In this document: one piece after another, positions 62,878 through 64,000 of the stretch
Position numbering within the stretch: position 1 is the first letter of the stretch
Layout of the letters: each line of letters begins with the position of its first letter
NCBI RefSeq assembly: GCF_014839805.1
Contig: NC_051123.1
Span: 6,802,727 to 6,866,726 of the forward strand
Reading direction: 5' to 3'
DNA length: 64,000 nucleotides
Source of the DNA: Manduca sexta
Taxonomy: Eukaryota; Arthropoda; Insecta; Lepidoptera; Sphingidae
Notes under the pieces: model-generated
Database searches by the model: none
The model's input: the letters and a program-made list of their open reading frames with translations, nothing else
What the model was told of the DNA's origin: nothing
Made by a program: the position numbers and the translations under genes

Positions 62878-64000
62878 AGTTTAAAGTACAGAATACCAAC
62901 CATTTATTATATTATATCTAATCTAAAAACAATGATGGTTTATGGTATTGATAGGGTTTACGGGTTATAATAAGCTGTTATCAAGCGGGTATAAATGACG
63001 GTTTAGGTAGCGCGACCTAACAAAGCCCAGAGGTTTAATGTTACAACTTCGATTGCGATATTTATGCGCGAAATGCGATATTTCCAAGATCTGTGAGGCT
63101 GTTAAAGTGTGTTTGAATATACATTAATCGTTGGTTATGATTATTGGAAATTTCTTATTATTTTTTATACGGACTCTACAAGACTCTACTGATACTCTTT
63201 GGAATTGATATAGTTGGAGTAATATTCAGATATCGATTGACGAGTAATGATTTCCTTCGCCAGTCGATTCCATTATGTTTGTCATAGATAGACTGATTCC
63301 GGACACACGTGGGCCATATTGGTGAGTTTTATTTACTTTGCTCCTGTGTTTGCTATCCGGTCTGATACAAATATCCTAATGATATTCTATGTCAAAGCGA
63401 ATGTTAGATATCGAAATAAAATTATGTTTCAGATTTTATCGCGGTTTTTTATATTTTATATCGACGTTTCTAAGACTTTGCAGCCTTCATGGTCACGGGT
63501 GAGGACTCTCCAAGAAGGCTCTGAATATCCTAATATTACGATTGATGTAAAATAAGTAAACTAAGTCGGATATGAATTAATAGCGTGATTTATTTACATA
63601 TATATCAAGATAATCTCAGTTATTACGCGCCACCCGCCGCGCCTGTCTCCATTACCGTCGTTGCGATGCGATGGTCAGAACATCCGAATTTATTTTTATT
63701 TCGCGTAATTATATTATTTAATTTTCTTGACCGAAATAATCCCAGGCAATTGTGAAGTCCTTAAGCCATCACGACGAACGTTTATAATTTAATGCAGTTT
63801 AACCTCACGTTGTATCGCCATAAGTGTTTTTTTATTGAAATTATTGTGTGATATACTACCATTGTTTACTTTGCAATATTACATTTTTTTTTGTTAGCAA
63901 ATTACCAGTTGTAAGTTGTTTATTTATGGAAAGATGTGGTTTAAAGGCAATTTAATTAAAAATGCGCATTTTTGTAGCTTCCGGATGTTTATTATGTGTA

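Larger units (their letters stand above)
54981..64000. other. Gene-poor region upstream of the cuticle gene
   Basis: About 9 kb with no supportable exon. It contains a degenerate repeat pair (56560-56740 and 57225-57355), a MITE with long inverted ends (57757-58148), a LINE-end-like piece (58595-58785), a tandem duplication (59587-59848) and a SINE-1 copy (62565-62877). Enhancers of the cuticle gene may be here, but none can be recognised by eye. Confidence 0.5.

Noticed and set aside
1..64000. CRISPR arrays, operons, rRNA or canonical tRNA genes
   Set aside because: None seen. The window is intron-rich insect nuclear DNA.

Overview
The window is AT-rich eukaryotic nuclear DNA from an insect, almost certainly a moth or butterfly. 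Genes are split by GT-AG introns and encode insect-type proteins: a pickpocket sodium channel, a ZAD zinc-finger factor, and a cuticle protein with the ETPEVAxARAAH-type motif. The introns and spacers carry two tRNA-derived SINE families, short inverted-repeat transposons and LINE ends of the kind that litter lepidopteran genomes. No operon, CRISPR, phage or other prokaryotic feature was seen. Exons were assembled by hand from splice sites, reading-frame phase and similarity to known families. For nine genes the phases close exactly from start codon to stop codon.

Layout. (1) 521-1808, plus strand: the last three coding exons of an unrecognised secreted-looking protein. (2) 7427-15264, minus: KMT5A/PR-Set7 (Set8), the histone H4 lysine-20 monomethylase, 309 aa in 5 coding exons. 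(3) 16324-19207, plus: HDAC8, 405 aa in 8 exons, head-to-head with KMT5A. (4) 20708-23442, minus: UBE2L3/UbcH7-type ubiquitin-conjugating enzyme, 154 aa. (5) 25354-30122, minus: translation initiation factor eIF3 subunit C, 877 aa. (6) 30876-32227, plus: ZAD-C2H2 zinc-finger protein, 421 aa. (7) 33607-34407, minus: SNAP29, 266 aa in one exon. (8) 35094-36790, plus: Mediator subunit 31, 140 aa. (9) 38810-45566, minus: a complete pickpocket (DEG/ENaC) channel, 562 aa in 14 coding exons. (10) 47701-54804, minus: a secreted cuticle protein, 231 aa, whose 12-nt first coding exon is separated by a 6.4-kb intron. The last 9 kb hold no gene that I can support.

Most genes are housekeeping and packed in alternating orientation: divergent pairs KMT5A/HDAC8, eIF3c/ZAD factor and SNAP29/MED31, and convergent pairs HDAC8/UBE2L3, ZAD factor/SNAP29 and MED31/pickpocket. 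They do not form one pathway. KMT5A, HDAC8, MED31 and the ZAD factor act on chromatin and transcription. eIF3c acts in translation, UBE2L3 in ubiquitin transfer, SNAP29 in membrane fusion. The channel and the cuticle protein are tissue-specific.

I found no wholly new system. The points most worth checking are: an Asp-to-Asn change in the catalytic charge relay of HDAC8; a duplicated PIP-degron-like motif in KMT5A; SINE insertions lying directly against splice sites of three different genes; and several short inverted-repeat elements with clear ends.
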